DNA of 46,212 nucleotides, from positions 1 through 46,212 of IMG/VR virus record IMGVR_UViG_3300035181_000244; one strand, given 5' to 3'. Positions 30,698 through 39,928 of this stretch are shown here, piece by piece; the stretch's first letter is position 1; each line of letters opens with the position of its first letter. The position numbers and the translations under genes are program-made. Origin of the DNA: a virus. Under the pieces are notes generated by a model. It saw only the letters and a program-made list of their open reading frames with translations. It did not search any database and was not told the origin of the DNA.

Positions 30698-32251
30698 TTA
30701 TGTGGGGTTGAGTTTATGTGTAATCTTATATGCTAACTGAGTAACACGTTCTGTCGGATTAGCTATATATTGCAACGTGCTCGGATCTGTGCTAACAGAA
30801 ATTAGCTGAATACGTTCTGTCGGATTCTTAATACCGCGAATTAGCCTAGGATATTGTGTTACAGCATGTATCTGAGCTTCGATCGTTGGGTCGGAGATAC
30901 GTCTTATTGCCAATGGGTCGTTTTTAACTGCTGCAATCTGTACCTTCGGCGAAGGATTAGCAATCCCGTCAATAGTGTTACCATTTCGATTGACTGCTGC
31001 TAATTGTGCGTTTTCGGTCGGTTTAGTTATGTGGTGTATATTTCGAGGATTGTCTTGTATTGCTGCAAGCTGTACCTTTTCTGTCGGATTACTAATAAAT
31101 TCAATATAATGGCCTTTCGCATTTACTGCTATCAATTGTACCTTCTCTGTAGAATTTTCGATATATTGTATATTACGTGGGTTTTCATTAATGGCTATTA
31201 ATTGCAAATGCTCAGCTGGATGCTCGAAGTGTTCGATTACTGCCGGTGTATGTGTAATTGCTACACGCATCACTTCATCTGATGGATCAGTTATATAGAC
31301 AAGGTTGGCACCGTTCTTTTTCACTGTTGCTAACTGAACCTTTTCTGATGGATTCTCAAGGTATTCTATACTGGCCGGATAATCCTCGACAGCCGCTAAT
31401 TGGACTTTTTCGGAGGGATCTTTCACCCATTGTAAAACATCGTCGGTTCTAGGAATGGCTGCTAAAACTATGTCGTCCGGGAAGGTCTGTCTACCGTTTT
31501 TACTACCTATACGTGATATATAATTATCAGAATATCTAGCTGACTTTGTATAAATTAATAATTTTTCGATTTCCGGATTCTTCGATGTTCCATCGAAGTC
31601 CATCATTAACTCTTTTAATCTTCCGACCTGATCTTTATAAGCGCCACGTGCTGTATCTAACGTCTTAGTATTATCATCCGTTTTTGCAAGTTCAAGCAAT
31701 GTCGATACTGATAACCCAGTTTGTGCTCTAAACTCAGGTTCGTCAAGGGATTTATCTTTTTGATCAAATAATTCAATTTGATCAATGTCATTATGATATG
31801 CGATTGCCCACATGCCAGCATTTAATTTATTTAGACAATATATTAGTGTGACTTGTTTATTATAAAAATATTGTTCGAAGTGTGATTGATTTGTTTTCGT
31901 TGTACACCAATCACTATTTTTACCGTGGAAACAACTCGCTTCCTTATCTACAGGAATTACTATCAGCCACGTATCGTCTTCTTGCAATGTTATAGATTTG
32001 CCAGGTATACGCTTACGTTTAACATCGGATTTTGTCGGTTGTGTTGCCTTAGTGGTCACAAATTTATTAAATGCATTCCAGCCTTGTTTGCGCCACCAGT
32101 CGATATTACGCTCGTTACCCTGAACCTGATTTTTAGTAACTAACTGTTTATATGCATTAATAGCATCTTGGGCGGATTCCGGATCAGAAGCATTAGTAAA
32201 TTCTAACTGTGCTTCTTTATAACCTTCTATCAATAATTCAAATAATCGCAT
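30698..32251 (-). CDS. Protein with eleven 22-residue tandem repeats
   Basis: 517 residues from ATG 32251 (MRLFELL, as in other genes here); a longer ATG-initiated form (32293) would overlap the terminase by 41 nt. N-terminal domain to about 265 contains a phage-conserved SDWCTTKTNQSHFEQYFYNKQVTLIY. From about 265 follow eleven near-exact repeats of 22 residues, consensus AAVxxNPxxIxYIxNPTEKVQL (31462-30734). Such repeats, predicted helical solenoid, are common in phage proteins of unknown role. Directly downstream of the terminase large subunit. Function not known. Confidence 0.75.
   Translation of the reverse strand: MRLFELLIEGYKEAQLEFTNASDPESAQDAINAYKQLVTKNQVQGNERNIDWWRKQGWNAFNKFVTTKATQPTKSDVKRKRIPGKSITLQEDDTWLIVIPVDKEASCFHGKNSDWCTTKTNQSHFEQYFYNKQVTLIYCLNKLNAGMWAIAYHNDIDQIELFDQKDKSLDEPEFRAQTGLSVSTLLELAKTDDNTKTLDTARGAYKDQVGRLKELMMDFDGTSKNPEIEKLLIYTKSARYSDNYISRIGSKNGRQTFPDDIVLAAIPRTDDVLQWVKDPSEKVQLAAVEDYPASIEYLENPSEKVQLATVKKNGANLVYITDPSDEVMRVAITHTPAVIEHFEHPAEHLQLIAINENPRNIQYIENSTEKVQLIAVNAKGHYIEFISNPTEKVQLAAIQDNPRNIHHITKPTENAQLAAVNRNGNTIDGIANPSPKVQIAAVKNDPLAIRRISDPTIEAQIHAVTQYPRLIRGIKNPTERIQLISVSTDPSTLQYIANPTERVTQLAYKITHKLNPT
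30734..31462 (-). repeat. Eleven tandem 66-bp coding repeats
   Basis: The DNA under the C-terminal half of the previous gene encodes eleven 22-residue units. The core TTTTCTGTCGGATT and its variants recur on the plus strand. The repeats are diverged at DNA level, so expansion is not recent. Confidence 0.8.
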
Positions 32252-32252
32252 G

Positions 32253-33827
32253 TTAGATACAAATTGGCATAGGAGCGGAGAACGACGAGTCATCCATTGA
32301 CCCTACATTACTATTGATTGCAGCCTGAGATTTATCATCCCATGTCGATATATAATCTGTCATACGCACAGCTAAAATCGTTGCCATAATTAAATCGTCT
32401 GTCTGTCCAACGCGGGCCTCATATGTATTGCCCCTAGATACAAATACTTTAAGCTCTGATATCAATCCTTTCGAATTTAATTTCATCTTACCTGATTCGA
32501 TTAAGAATTTTAGTTTAGCACATGCTTCGAGCTTAGATTTATTAGTTGTAACAAATCCTGCACGTCGGCCGCTCTTGCCTTGTAATCTATTTTTCGGATC
32601 GTGTAACATTGTTCCGCGGAAGTTTTCTTCACCGGTGTCGCGAATAACAACTAATGCTGCTTCGCCCAATGAATTACTTTCCACCGACCAATATAGTTCG
32701 GGTCTACCTACATCGTGTAATTCTTCGAGTATTTTTTTCATTGTTCTTACTTGCTCTTCGATCGGTGCTCTATTACTACTCCATTCAGCTACCTGAACTA
32801 GTGTAGGTAATTCAATAACCTGAATTGCTGCATTGTCACCGCCTGTACCCATCGACGGGTCTAACGATACCACATATGTGCAACTAGGATGAACATCTGC
32901 ATACCATCTTACTTGTCCAGACTTACGTATAGGTAATTTAGATTCGATCTGAGAAAGTTTAACTGGATTGATAAGTGTTTCTTCGAATGTGATAAACTGA
33001 CACTTATGTTCGCGCAGAAATCTATCTTCGCCCAAACTTGCTAGTTGTTCGTCTGCCCATTTTTCATCTCGATCAGGATGAGCTTCCCATGTAGCCATGT
33101 ATGGCTTAAATCCGTTCGTACCGGTTTCTGTTTCGTTACCGTTGTTATCTACTTGCTTATTAGCATTGAACCAAATATCAGCAAATTGATCTTCGTCAGT
33201 GTTTGGTGTGCTTGTTATAATACATTTACCACCGGTAGACAGTGTAGGTGCAAGTGATGTCCAGAATTCTTTAGCTATACCTGCATCCACGAACGCAAAT
33301 TCATCTAAATAAACTAATGATAATGACATACCACGACCAGTATTTTCTGTAGTCGTTGTTGCTACAATCTTAGACCCATTGTCGAATGCTATAGAACGTT
33401 TGTTGTATGTTGTTACACCTGCGCGGATGTGATCAGGTATTGACTCGTATGCATAACGCACACGATCCATAATATCTTGTGCTGAATCATATTTGTATGA
33501 AGTGACTAAAATCTGTGCATCGTCGTTAAACATTGCATACCATAATAGATAACCCGCAGCTACCGCAGTCTTACCCATCTGACGCGATACCATATTGATT
33601 GATTTTTTATAGTGCGTGTATGACTCAATTAAGTCTAATTGAAAATCGTAAGGAACAAATCGTTGTTTACCCTTAGTCGAGTGCTGAACATACATAAAAT
33701 TACTCATGAAATACAATGGACCCGTTACCGGGTCCATACATGCTTTCAATTCATCTATCTGTAATTTTGTATACGATACTTTTGTATAAGCACGTTTTAC
33801 AAGCTTATCATCTTGATATATTGCCAT
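32253..33827 (-). CDS. 17: Terminase large subunit, T4 gp17 type
   Basis: 524 residues (T4: 610). ATPase: Walker A-type SRQMGKT (81-87), Walker B LVYLDE (171-176), coupling motif ITSTPN (204-209). C-terminal RNase H-fold nuclease: SLDPSMGTGGDNAAIQV and GQTDDLIMATI. It translocates DNA into proheads and cuts the concatemer, with gp16 encoded nearby. The start site has no strong Shine-Dalgarno. Downstream gene starts 2 nt after its stop. Confidence 0.95.
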   Translation of the reverse strand: MAIYQDDKLVKRAYTKVSYTKLQIDELKACMDPVTGPLYFMSNFMYVQHSTKGKQRFVPYDFQLDLIESYTHYKKSINMVSRQMGKTAVAAGYLLWYAMFNDDAQILVTSYKYDSAQDIMDRVRYAYESIPDHIRAGVTTYNKRSIAFDNGSKIVATTTTENTGRGMSLSLVYLDEFAFVDAGIAKEFWTSLAPTLSTGGKCIITSTPNTDEDQFADIWFNANKQVDNNGNETETGTNGFKPYMATWEAHPDRDEKWADEQLASLGEDRFLREHKCQFITFEETLINPVKLSQIESKLPIRKSGQVRWYADVHPSCTYVVSLDPSMGTGGDNAAIQVIELPTLVQVAEWSSNRAPIEEQVRTMKKILEELHDVGRPELYWSVESNSLGEAALVVIRDTGEENFRGTMLHDPKNRLQGKSGRRAGFVTTNKSKLEACAKLKFLIESGKMKLNSKGLISELKVFVSRGNTYEARVGQTDDLIMATILAVRMTDYISTWDDKSQAAINSNVGSMDDSSFSAPMPICI

Positions 33828-33832
33828 AAGAT

Positions 33833-34981
33833 TTATTTAAGTTTTTTTGACTCATTCAAATAATTTCTGTATCCATATACAAGTTCTTTATGCACTTCTG
33901 CTACTTGCATCTTTTTCTGTTCCGGATTGTCACCCTGGCGAGCGCCGGATGGTCCAACTTTACGCACAACAGGACTATCTGCACCATTAGGAAAGAAATC
34001 GTTACTATCGGCACAGTCGATGTCGGCATATCCATTATTCATATCAAATGCTTCGTCAAATTCGTTCATATTACTGCCCATACTAGCTTTATGTTTCTGA
34101 CGGGACATTTGGGCAACTAAATCATGACGCTGTTGAAGATGGCGGACTGCCTGATTATATTCCATACCAGTCTGTCGCATTACATCTTTAATTTCTGCCT
34201 CAGAGGGCTGATGCGAATAGTTCATACCTTCATCCATATCTCCATCGCCTGGATGTGGAAGTGGCTCGTATCTTCTGTTAGAGTATGGTTCTCCTTCACC
34301 TTCGCCGTCGTAATCATCGTCATCGAATGGCTGAGCATCTGTTTCATACATATCATGTTCGCCAGAATTAGCGTAGTCCCATACCTGTTCTTCTATGTAT
34401 CGCATAGTTTCATCTGGAAGATTGTTTAATTCTTCGCCCGTATCTAAGCGGCAAATATATGTAATATCTAAATCAGGTTCCTCTGCAGGTTCTTCGCGTG
34501 TTGCAGGCGAATATGATCCGGATATCTTATAATTTACACCAATTGTTATATCATCGGGCTCATCCTCGGATCGTTCTACGAATGGATTGCTAATTGTTAA
34601 TTCACAGTCATATCCACCGAAATTGCCTGTACTACCTTCTTCGACTTGAGCTGCATCAAAAGCTGCATCAGCTTGATTTCGACCAACGGTGCCTGCTGTT
34701 TGCATATTGGCTTCATTATCCGGAGCAATTGTTTCATTAGTTTTATGCTTCATAGCATTACTAAGTTGTTTGGTCCCAGTATCAGCTTTATTGAATTCTT
34801 TGGCTACACTACGATCCATGCCTGCCTTCTTAGCAAATTTAGGATCATGTGCTGCTGCTGCCATAAATCTTGCTTGTTTTTCGGATGACGATTTTTCATC
34901 GACTTGACCACCTACACCCGGCACTGCCATAACACCTTCGGTCAAAATACCTGCCAATTGTTTCATTCTTTGTAAATTCAT
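33833..34981 (-). CDS. Acidic head-associated-type protein
   Basis: 382 residues, AGGAGTTTTATA site, TAATG overlap with the gene upstream. N-terminus (LQRMKQLAGILTEG, then AKEFNKADTG) is a pattern seen in head-region proteins of other T4-like phages. The middle is strongly acidic (DDDDYDGEGEGEPYS, HPGDGDMDEG). The C-terminus is again helical (AEVHKELVYGYRNYLNES). Location between the terminase and gp16 suggests an assembly role. No specific family recognised. Confidence 0.65.
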   Translation of the reverse strand: MNLQRMKQLAGILTEGVMAVPGVGGQVDEKSSSEKQARFMAAAAHDPKFAKKAGMDRSVAKEFNKADTGTKQLSNAMKHKTNETIAPDNEANMQTAGTVGRNQADAAFDAAQVEEGSTGNFGGYDCELTISNPFVERSEDEPDDITIGVNYKISGSYSPATREEPAEEPDLDITYICRLDTGEELNNLPDETMRYIEEQVWDYANSGEHDMYETDAQPFDDDDYDGEGEGEPYSNRRYEPLPHPGDGDMDEGMNYSHQPSEAEIKDVMRQTGMEYNQAVRHLQQRHDLVAQMSRQKHKASMGSNMNEFDEAFDMNNGYADIDCADSNDFFPNGADSPVVRKVGPSGARQGDNPEQKKMQVAEVHKELVYGYRNYLNESKKLK

Positions 34982-35646
34982 TATAAAACTCCTGTCTTCA
35001 TTAGATTAGCTTTTTTAACACGACCAAAAAGCCCTAAATCGTCTTTCTTTAAATTCTTTGGGTTATTAAATCCGTCATAGTCTTTCGGTAATGTCGAATG
35101 ATCAACTGTTTCGTCAGGACTTAACGGATTAATAACTTTAGTAACTGCACGTTCTTTACTTACTTTTTCAAGTTCTTTCAAGAAGCTTGTATTGTATTTT
35201 TCACCGTATGGAACAGTTTCGGTTTCTTCATGGTCACTGCCTAAGCGTGTTTTGTATTTTGATTTGAATTCTGGAGAATTTCTATCAAGGTATAGATCTG
35301 TCTCAATTTGACGAGGGTCATTTTCTGAATACACAGCAAGTTGTGCTGTGGAAATTCCCATACTGTTACAAATATAAGTTCTTAGAAAGTCTAGTGATCC
35401 AGGGTAGCCCAGGACTAAGTCGCAAATGAACACAGGCGTGTTTTTTACGTTTGGAAAATCTAGCGGACTTTCCTGTATTGGGGTTTTTCTAAATGATGAT
35501 GCTGATTTCAGATCATACTTCTGTAAGCAAGCTTCGAGCATATCAATCATTTCATTAGGCATCTCATGCACAGCAAATTTTAAGACATAATTATATTCAG
35601 TCTTTGTTTCAGCTACATATAATGCAAAGTGTTTCTTTTCGGACAT
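34981..35646 (-). CDS. Conserved virion-type protein
   Basis: 221 residues, GGAG site, own late box (35667-35674). ALYVAETKTEYNYVLKFAVHEMPNEMIDMLEACLQKYDL, then PIQESPLDFPNVKNTPVFICDLVLGYPGSLDFLRTYI, is a pattern I know from T4-like phages of environmental bacteria (QETPLDFPGLKNIEV type), without known function. The C-terminal 90 residues are basic and disordered. Position between gp16 and gp17 suggests a head or packaging partner. Confidence 0.7.
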   Translation of the reverse strand: MSEKKHFALYVAETKTEYNYVLKFAVHEMPNEMIDMLEACLQKYDLKSASSFRKTPIQESPLDFPNVKNTPVFICDLVLGYPGSLDFLRTYICNSMGISTAQLAVYSENDPRQIETDLYLDRNSPEFKSKYKTRLGSDHEETETVPYGEKYNTSFLKELEKVSKERAVTKVINPLSPDETVDHSTLPKDYDGFNNPKNLKKDDLGLFGRVKKANLMKTGVL

Positions 35647-35665
35647 AAGGACTCCAGTGTTATGA

Positions 35666-36172
35666 CTATTTATCAGAGTTTTCTGATTTACTATCCACTA
35701 TATACTTGAGTAGTTCGTTCCTGTCGAACTCGCCACCGCCTGCAAGGCGTCTATCGCCGTTACCTTGATCTATGTCAATTTGCTCTGATCGAACTTTCTT
35801 AAGTTGAAGTTCTATCATCTTTATCTTTCGATCGGCTTTAGCATTCTTAGCATCTAGTGCGGTTTTTAACATTTGACCAGCAACTTCATATATTTTACCG
35901 GCGTGCATGTCGGGCACGTTGCCACCAAGAGCAATTAAATCGTTAAAGGTGTCTAATGCTCTTTTTGATATATCGTTCATATCGTTATCGTGTTCTTCTA
36001 ATCCAACTACGATAGGTAATGCAAAATCAACTTTTTCAGCAGTTGTTAAGGATGAGCAGATAGCATCCGCTTCTACAATAAGTTCTTCCCTAGATTTTGT
36101 AGGTAAGTCTTCCTCCACTACCACTTTTTCAGTGGGCGGTAAATTAAAAAAATCTTCCATTTTGCGAGTCAT
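35666..36172 (-). CDS. 16: Terminase small subunit, T4 gp16 type
   Basis: 168 residues (T4: 164). HDNDMNDISKRALDTFNDLIALGGNVPDMHAG, then IYEVAGQMLKTALDAKNAKADRKIKMIELQLKKVR, is the gp16 core: paired helices and a long coiled coil ring-forming segment. It recognises phage DNA and stimulates gp17. Start by ATGA overlap with gp4; AAGGGAAAACTCG site. Confidence 0.85.
   Translation of the reverse strand: MTRKMEDFFNLPPTEKVVVEEDLPTKSREELIVEADAICSSLTTAEKVDFALPIVVGLEEHDNDMNDISKRALDTFNDLIALGGNVPDMHAGKIYEVAGQMLKTALDAKNAKADRKIKMIELQLKKVRSEQIDIDQGNGDRRLAGGGEFDRNELLKYIVDSKSENSDK
35667..35674 (-). promoter_or_regulatory. Late promoter box GATAAATA
   Basis: Exact box (continuing GTCA), inside the gp16 stop region, 21 nt before the ATG at 35646. 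Confidence 0.65.
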
Positions 36173-36612
36173 CGAGTTTTCCCTTTAGGATTATTAAATA
36201 TATTGTCTTCGTTCATTACACGAAAGGACATCCCGTGATTCTTCGCAAATGCTTGCGCTGCTGCCCATTTAAAAGTATTCAATGCGACCGCTGCCTTAGC
36301 CTGTTGTGACTTTGCTTGTTCTAAGAAAGTTTCTTTGGCTGGCTTTACTTCGATAATCTCTGCCTTCTGATTACCTTTAGCATCCACATAAGTGACTACA
36401 AAATCAGGCACATACACAGTATACTTACCTGTAAATGGATTTTGATATGGTATTTTTAAGGATTCACTTGCCCAACTAGATATATTAGGGTTCGTATCGA
36501 ACATAACCATTACTTTATGTTCCCACGAACTTCTGAAAATTGGCAAACTGGATCCTACATACTTTTCCATATTAATTGGTCGGTACGTTCCTTGTACATA
36601 ATTTCTAGCCAT
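36169..36612 (-). CDS. 4: Head-completion nuclease, T4 gp4 type
   Basis: 147 residues (T4: 150). YVGSSLPIFRSSWEHKVMVMFDTNP, then SWASESLKIPYQNPFTGKYTVYVPDFVVTY, then EIIEVKP is the gp4 pattern. It has the PDxDF/EhExK arrangement of a PD-(D/E)XK or TnsA-like nuclease fold. T4 gp4 trims or protects DNA ends before tail joining. SD GGAG lies within the HNH gene upstream, whose stop overlaps this ATG by 8 nt. Confidence 0.85.
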   Translation of the reverse strand: MARNYVQGTYRPINMEKYVGSSLPIFRSSWEHKVMVMFDTNPNISSWASESLKIPYQNPFTGKYTVYVPDFVVTYVDAKGNQKAEIIEVKPAKETFLEQAKSQQAKAAVALNTFKWAAAQAFAKNHGMSFRVMNEDNIFNNPKGKTR

Positions 36613-37474
36613 TATATTTCTCCAATAATTCTTCCAAAGTTTGCCAACACTCTACAGATTTTTTATTATTCTCTTCTCCGGATAATATCTGTAAATTATG
36701 TACAGAAGCAATAATTTTAGACGGAACATTATTTAAAAATCCTTGTTGAATTGAAAATATATGATCTAAATGATATCCTCGATTTCCACGAGAAATTAAA
36801 AAATCATGCGGATTTAATAATGATTTAAACTTTTTATAATTTCTATATGACATAGATCGAACCCTGTCATAATACCGCTGTTTCTCGGATTTAAATATAG
36901 GATCAATCATGCTACCATTCTTGATCATTGTTGCACATCTTTTAACTTGCTGATCATTTCTTTGTTCTTCCGTAGCATTTTTCCACCACAAATGGCAGCC
37001 AGTGTTAAACATTACGTCAGTTTTCCAAATTTCTTTTTCTATAGATGATAATTTATTCAACCATCCGAATCTGTCCTGCCTTTCCTTATTAGTTAGCAGG
37101 ACATTATTCGCAGTTATTGTGTCTCCTACCTTATTGTGAATTGCTCGAGCTGTGCCATTTTCTTTTCTATCTGCCCAAATTTTTTCTTGATTCACTGCAA
37201 CTTTTTCTCGAAAAATTTCAAATTTTTCTGTATCATTTTTTAAATGTTTTCTATATAATTTCGAAGCGCAAGACTTCGAACATGTCGTTCGGTATCCTTC
37301 CGTAAACATATAATATTTTGTTTCTTTATTACAAATTAAACAGGTATCTTCGTTATGTTTCTTTAGATATGTGTCATAATATTCTTTAGGCGAATATTTA
37401 TGATTATTCGAGAGATGTTTAGATAGGTTTCTTAATGATTTTTGTTCCTTACCACATAATTTACATTCACACAT
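36605..37474 (-). CDS. HNH homing endonuclease with zinc-finger N-terminus
   Basis: 289 residues from ATG 37474, with SD AAGG and late box 37492-37499; a 13-codon upstream extension is rejected. N-terminal Cys/His fingers (CECKLCGKE, Cys45/Cys48, Cys65/Cys69) for DNA binding. HNH core YHLDHIFSIQQGF (234-246) with NLQILSGEENNKKS. Its C-terminus (LLEKYNG) overlaps the gp4 start. Closely similar to the partial HNH at 45916-46212. Free-standing mobile gene. Confidence 0.88.
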   Translation of the reverse strand: MCECKLCGKEQKSLRNLSKHLSNNHKYSPKEYYDTYLKKHNEDTCLICNKETKYYMFTEGYRTTCSKSCASKLYRKHLKNDTEKFEIFREKVAVNQEKIWADRKENGTARAIHNKVGDTITANNVLLTNKERQDRFGWLNKLSSIEKEIWKTDVMFNTGCHLWWKNATEEQRNDQQVKRCATMIKNGSMIDPIFKSEKQRYYDRVRSMSYRNYKKFKSLLNPHDFLISRGNRGYHLDHIFSIQQGFLNNVPSKIIASVHNLQILSGEENNKKSVECWQTLEELLEKYNG

Positions 37475-37491
37475 ATCATACCTTAAATATG

Positions 37492-37499
37492 TATTTATC
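37492..37499 (-). promoter_or_regulatory. Late promoter box GATAAATA
   Basis: Exact box (continuing CATA), 17 nt before the HNH ATG; here a Shine-Dalgarno AAGG fits between. Confidence 0.7.
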
Positions 37500-37529
37500 A
37501 TGGGAACTAACATTTATGCGATAATATCA

Positions 37530-38204
37530 TTATGCTACCGGATCTACAATAACTAACTGCGGAAGTTCGCCCGATGTGCGCCACATCATGTTCTGGGCAG
37601 ATACATCAGTTTCTAAATTTGTGTTTTGATCTGCGATATGCGCAACTAATTTTAGTACTCTTTGTAAATTTGGATCTTTAATTTTACTAGGATTCTGTAA
37701 ACCTGCCTCTACTTTCTCCTCAATATACTTAGCCATCATTCTGCCCGTAGCCCTTGTCCATGTACCGAACATCTGAATACACACAGCTTTCATTGCTTCT
37801 GTATTATCTAAAATTTCGAGTGAGTCAAATTCTGTTAATTTTTCTAAGTTAGCTCTGTAGTGGAGTTTCTTATCAGGTGCTCGGCTTATCCTTAAATCAA
37901 CTATAACAGGGAAATAAGGATTGTTTGCACCTAATTTAGTGAATTTATTTACTTGCATTAAATACATCAGGTATCCATCGTCTTCGATATTTTCGACGGA
38001 GCCACTTAAATCAGAAATATTACCTGCTTTAGCAACCTTAGTAACCTGATTTGCACGTTTTGGCGAATCTGTTGCAAATACACTACTAAATGACCCTGAT
38101 CCAATTTCTTTAGCAGATGTTTTAGATTGGACATTTTGGAGATGCTTGTTTAAGTCTCGTTTTGTATTCTTAGGTTCGAAATCTATTAGTTCGTATAGTC
38201 GCAT
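37530..38204 (-). CDS. Kinase-fold-like phage protein
   Basis: 224 residues. A P-loop-like KEIGSGSFSSVFA (33-44) and Lys56/Lys59 (TKVAK) resemble the glycine loop and VAxK of protein kinases. TDVSAQNMMWR (199-209, Asp200 and Asn205) resembles the catalytic D-x4-N loop. VIVDP (218-222, Asp221) resembles the DFG/Mg site. The protein stops 3 residues later, so the C-lobe is absent. It could be a minimal or inactive kinase or APH-like enzyme. Similar kinase-like virion proteins are only faintly known to me. TAATG-coupled to the gene upstream. Confidence 0.6.
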   Translation of the reverse strand: MRLYELIDFEPKNTKRDLNKHLQNVQSKTSAKEIGSGSFSSVFATDSPKRANQVTKVAKAGNISDLSGSVENIEDDGYLMYLMQVNKFTKLGANNPYFPVIVDLRISRAPDKKLHYRANLEKLTEFDSLEILDNTEAMKAVCIQMFGTWTRATGRMMAKYIEEKVEAGLQNPSKIKDPNLQRVLKLVAHIADQNTNLETDVSAQNMMWRTSGELPQLVIVDPVA

Positions 38205-38677
38205 TATGACCTTATTTGATTAGCTTGTAGACTGTATTTATTATCAACACTAGTTGCTGTGCCTACTTGATTGCCCGAGTCCCGTAACATATTAAATGCA
38301 CCATATGCATCTGGCGATAATGTTGTCTGATGATTAACCTCAGAACGCACTAATAATTCTGCAGGAGAAATACCTAATATAGCAGCTATGTCAATTGCAA
38401 GACCTGTCATAGCATCAGCATACACACTAGATGCACCTCTCGATAAAAAATAACATTTCGTAGAATTGTATGATGCTGGCGAATAACTGCCGACTACACC
38501 GGCGCCTAATGCTGCTTGAGCTACAGACCCCGGCGAAGGGAACGTTGTAGGGCCCGTCGCATACTTAAATGTATTTGCTATACTAGTGCCAACTATCTTA
38601 ACTGTACGCTGGGTACCTAAATAAGTTAGCATTTGCGAACTAAATCGCCCTATTGATGGAATATTTTCAGCTGCCAT
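38204..38677 (-). CDS. Small virion-type protein of unknown role
   Basis: 157 residues, Ala/Ser/Gly-rich (QAALGAGVVGSYSPAS), with a hydrophobic helix (AMTGLAIDIAAILGISPAELL) and AGGGACTGTAA site. Overlaps the baseplate-like gene by 11 nt. Probably a tail accessory. Not recognised further. Confidence 0.65.
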   Translation of the reverse strand: MAAENIPSIGRFSSQMLTYLGTQRTVKIVGTSIANTFKYATGPTTFPSPGSVAQAALGAGVVGSYSPASYNSTKCYFLSRGASSVYADAMTGLAIDIAAILGISPAELLVRSEVNHQTTLSPDAYGAFNMLRDSGNQVGTATSVDNKYSLQANQIRS

Positions 38678-39827
38678 TTACAGTCCCTGTTCGATTCATA
38701 TCTGGATATGCGTTTGAGTCTGGTGTAGCTGTAGACCCGAACGGTTGTGTATAGATATCCGGTGTCGCCGGTGTATTAACTGGTTGTGGAGATAAATTTA
38801 TTATGCCGCCAAGTGAACTAGAACTTGTTCGTGCCGATGTAGTTGTATCAAATGGGCTAGTAACTGCTCCGAGGTCACTCTGGACATTCTGATTTCTTAC
38901 AGAATTTTCGCTACCTTGTGTAGCTGGATTAGCTGACTCGATAAAATCCGGATCCCATTGAGTGAATGACAGATTAGTTAATTCTAAAAAATCACCATGT
39001 GTAAACTGGCCTATTGTCGAATTATTATTTGTTTCTCCACCTTCTAATTTCATGTTCTGTATTGTATAGTATGCATATTCATATTCGAACATAAATGTTA
39101 ATTCTAGCGTCTTGTCCCCTGCCGCGTAATTTAATACATCGTGTGTAAATGCAGAAATCCTAGGATTAACTAATGTTACTTGGTTAAATCTTCCACCGTG
39201 AACTTGATATATATCTATCGACTGAATCAAGTTTCGTATATTCTGTACTATGTCTATATTAAACCCGAAGTTATGATTATCTAATGTATCGGAAATAATA
39301 TTCTGGATTGCACTTTTGTCACCGTCTGTATTAGTCGAATATACTTGTTCGCCACCTAAAGTCGAGTCAGTGCCTCCAAAAGTCTGTAATAATTTTGTCT
39401 GATTCTTTCCAGGCTCACTACCGTCTGCAAAATAGTAACGATAATACATATCCCAAAATTTCAAAGTTTTTCCGTCAGCAACATCATGGAATACCATCTT
39501 AATTGGTTCGAATGCTATTTTTGTCTGACTTAGGCGCTTTCGATTATATTGATTCAATGGTGTTGTTTCGATCTTCATCGACGGCATGTCAACAGTCTTC
39601 ACCAATGGCATTATTTGTTCTAAATCTCCCTGTTTAAGGAAATCACTTATAAAATCTTTTGCTGTTCCTAAATTGTTCAATGTAATATTAAGATAATATT
39701 CGAACGGAAATCTAGGCTGATTCCTAAATAATGACTGAGATTCTTGATTAAAATTGTAGGCAGCGTGGTGCGAACTCTTTGTATATAAAAGTTTCGAACC
39801 GTTTAGTGATGATTGTAGGTTGGGCAT
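38667..39827 (-). CDS. Tail-tube-like baseplate or tube-initiator protein
   Basis: 386 residues. PRFPFEYYLNITLNNLGTAKDFISDFLKQGD, then MPLVKTVDMPSMKIETTPLNQYNRKRLSQTKIAFEPIKMVFHDVADGKTLKFW, shares the tail-tube fold logic of gp19 (compare VTCTRPKVTYEEVKLDSYN in the gp19 gene next door). T4 gp54, which starts the tube on the baseplate, is the best candidate; gp54 identity is unproven. The C-terminus is low-complexity (Ser/Thr/Pro/Asn). Late-box variant GGTAAATA lies 6 nt before the ATG. Confidence 0.65.
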   Translation of the reverse strand: MPNLQSSLNGSKLLYTKSSHHAAYNFNQESQSLFRNQPRFPFEYYLNITLNNLGTAKDFISDFLKQGDLEQIMPLVKTVDMPSMKIETTPLNQYNRKRLSQTKIAFEPIKMVFHDVADGKTLKFWDMYYRYYFADGSEPGKNQTKLLQTFGGTDSTLGGEQVYSTNTDGDKSAIQNIISDTLDNHNFGFNIDIVQNIRNLIQSIDIYQVHGGRFNQVTLVNPRISAFTHDVLNYAAGDKTLELTFMFEYEYAYYTIQNMKLEGGETNNNSTIGQFTHGDFLELTNLSFTQWDPDFIESANPATQGSENSVRNQNVQSDLGAVTSPFDTTTSARTSSSSLGGIINLSPQPVNTPATPDIYTQPFGSTATPDSNAYPDMNRTGTVNGS

Positions 39828-39833
39828 AACTAC

Positions 39834-39841
39834 TATTTACC
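39834..39841 (-). promoter_or_regulatory. Variant late promoter box GGTAAATA
   Basis: One mismatch to GATAAATA, 6 nt before the ATG at 39827, just after the tube terminator. Confidence 0.45.
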
Positions 39842-39875
39842 TTCTTATTTAATATTAAATTCCGACGTAGTCATA

Positions 39876-39903
39876 AAAACACCTTACTAAAGTAAGGTGT
39901 TTT
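39876..39903 (-). terminator. Rho-independent terminator after tail tube
   Basis: Arms AAAACACCTTAC (39876-39887) and GTAAGGTGTTTT (39892-39903), 4-nt loop, T-rich flank on the minus strand. Perfect 12-bp stem. Confidence 0.9.
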
Positions 39904-39928
39904 ATAATCACTGTTATTCTTTTAAGAA

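Noticed and set aside
32251-32293. 14-residue N-terminal extension of the repeat protein
   Set aside because: Would overlap the terminase gene; MRLFELL start agrees with other genes here, though the extension cannot be excluded.
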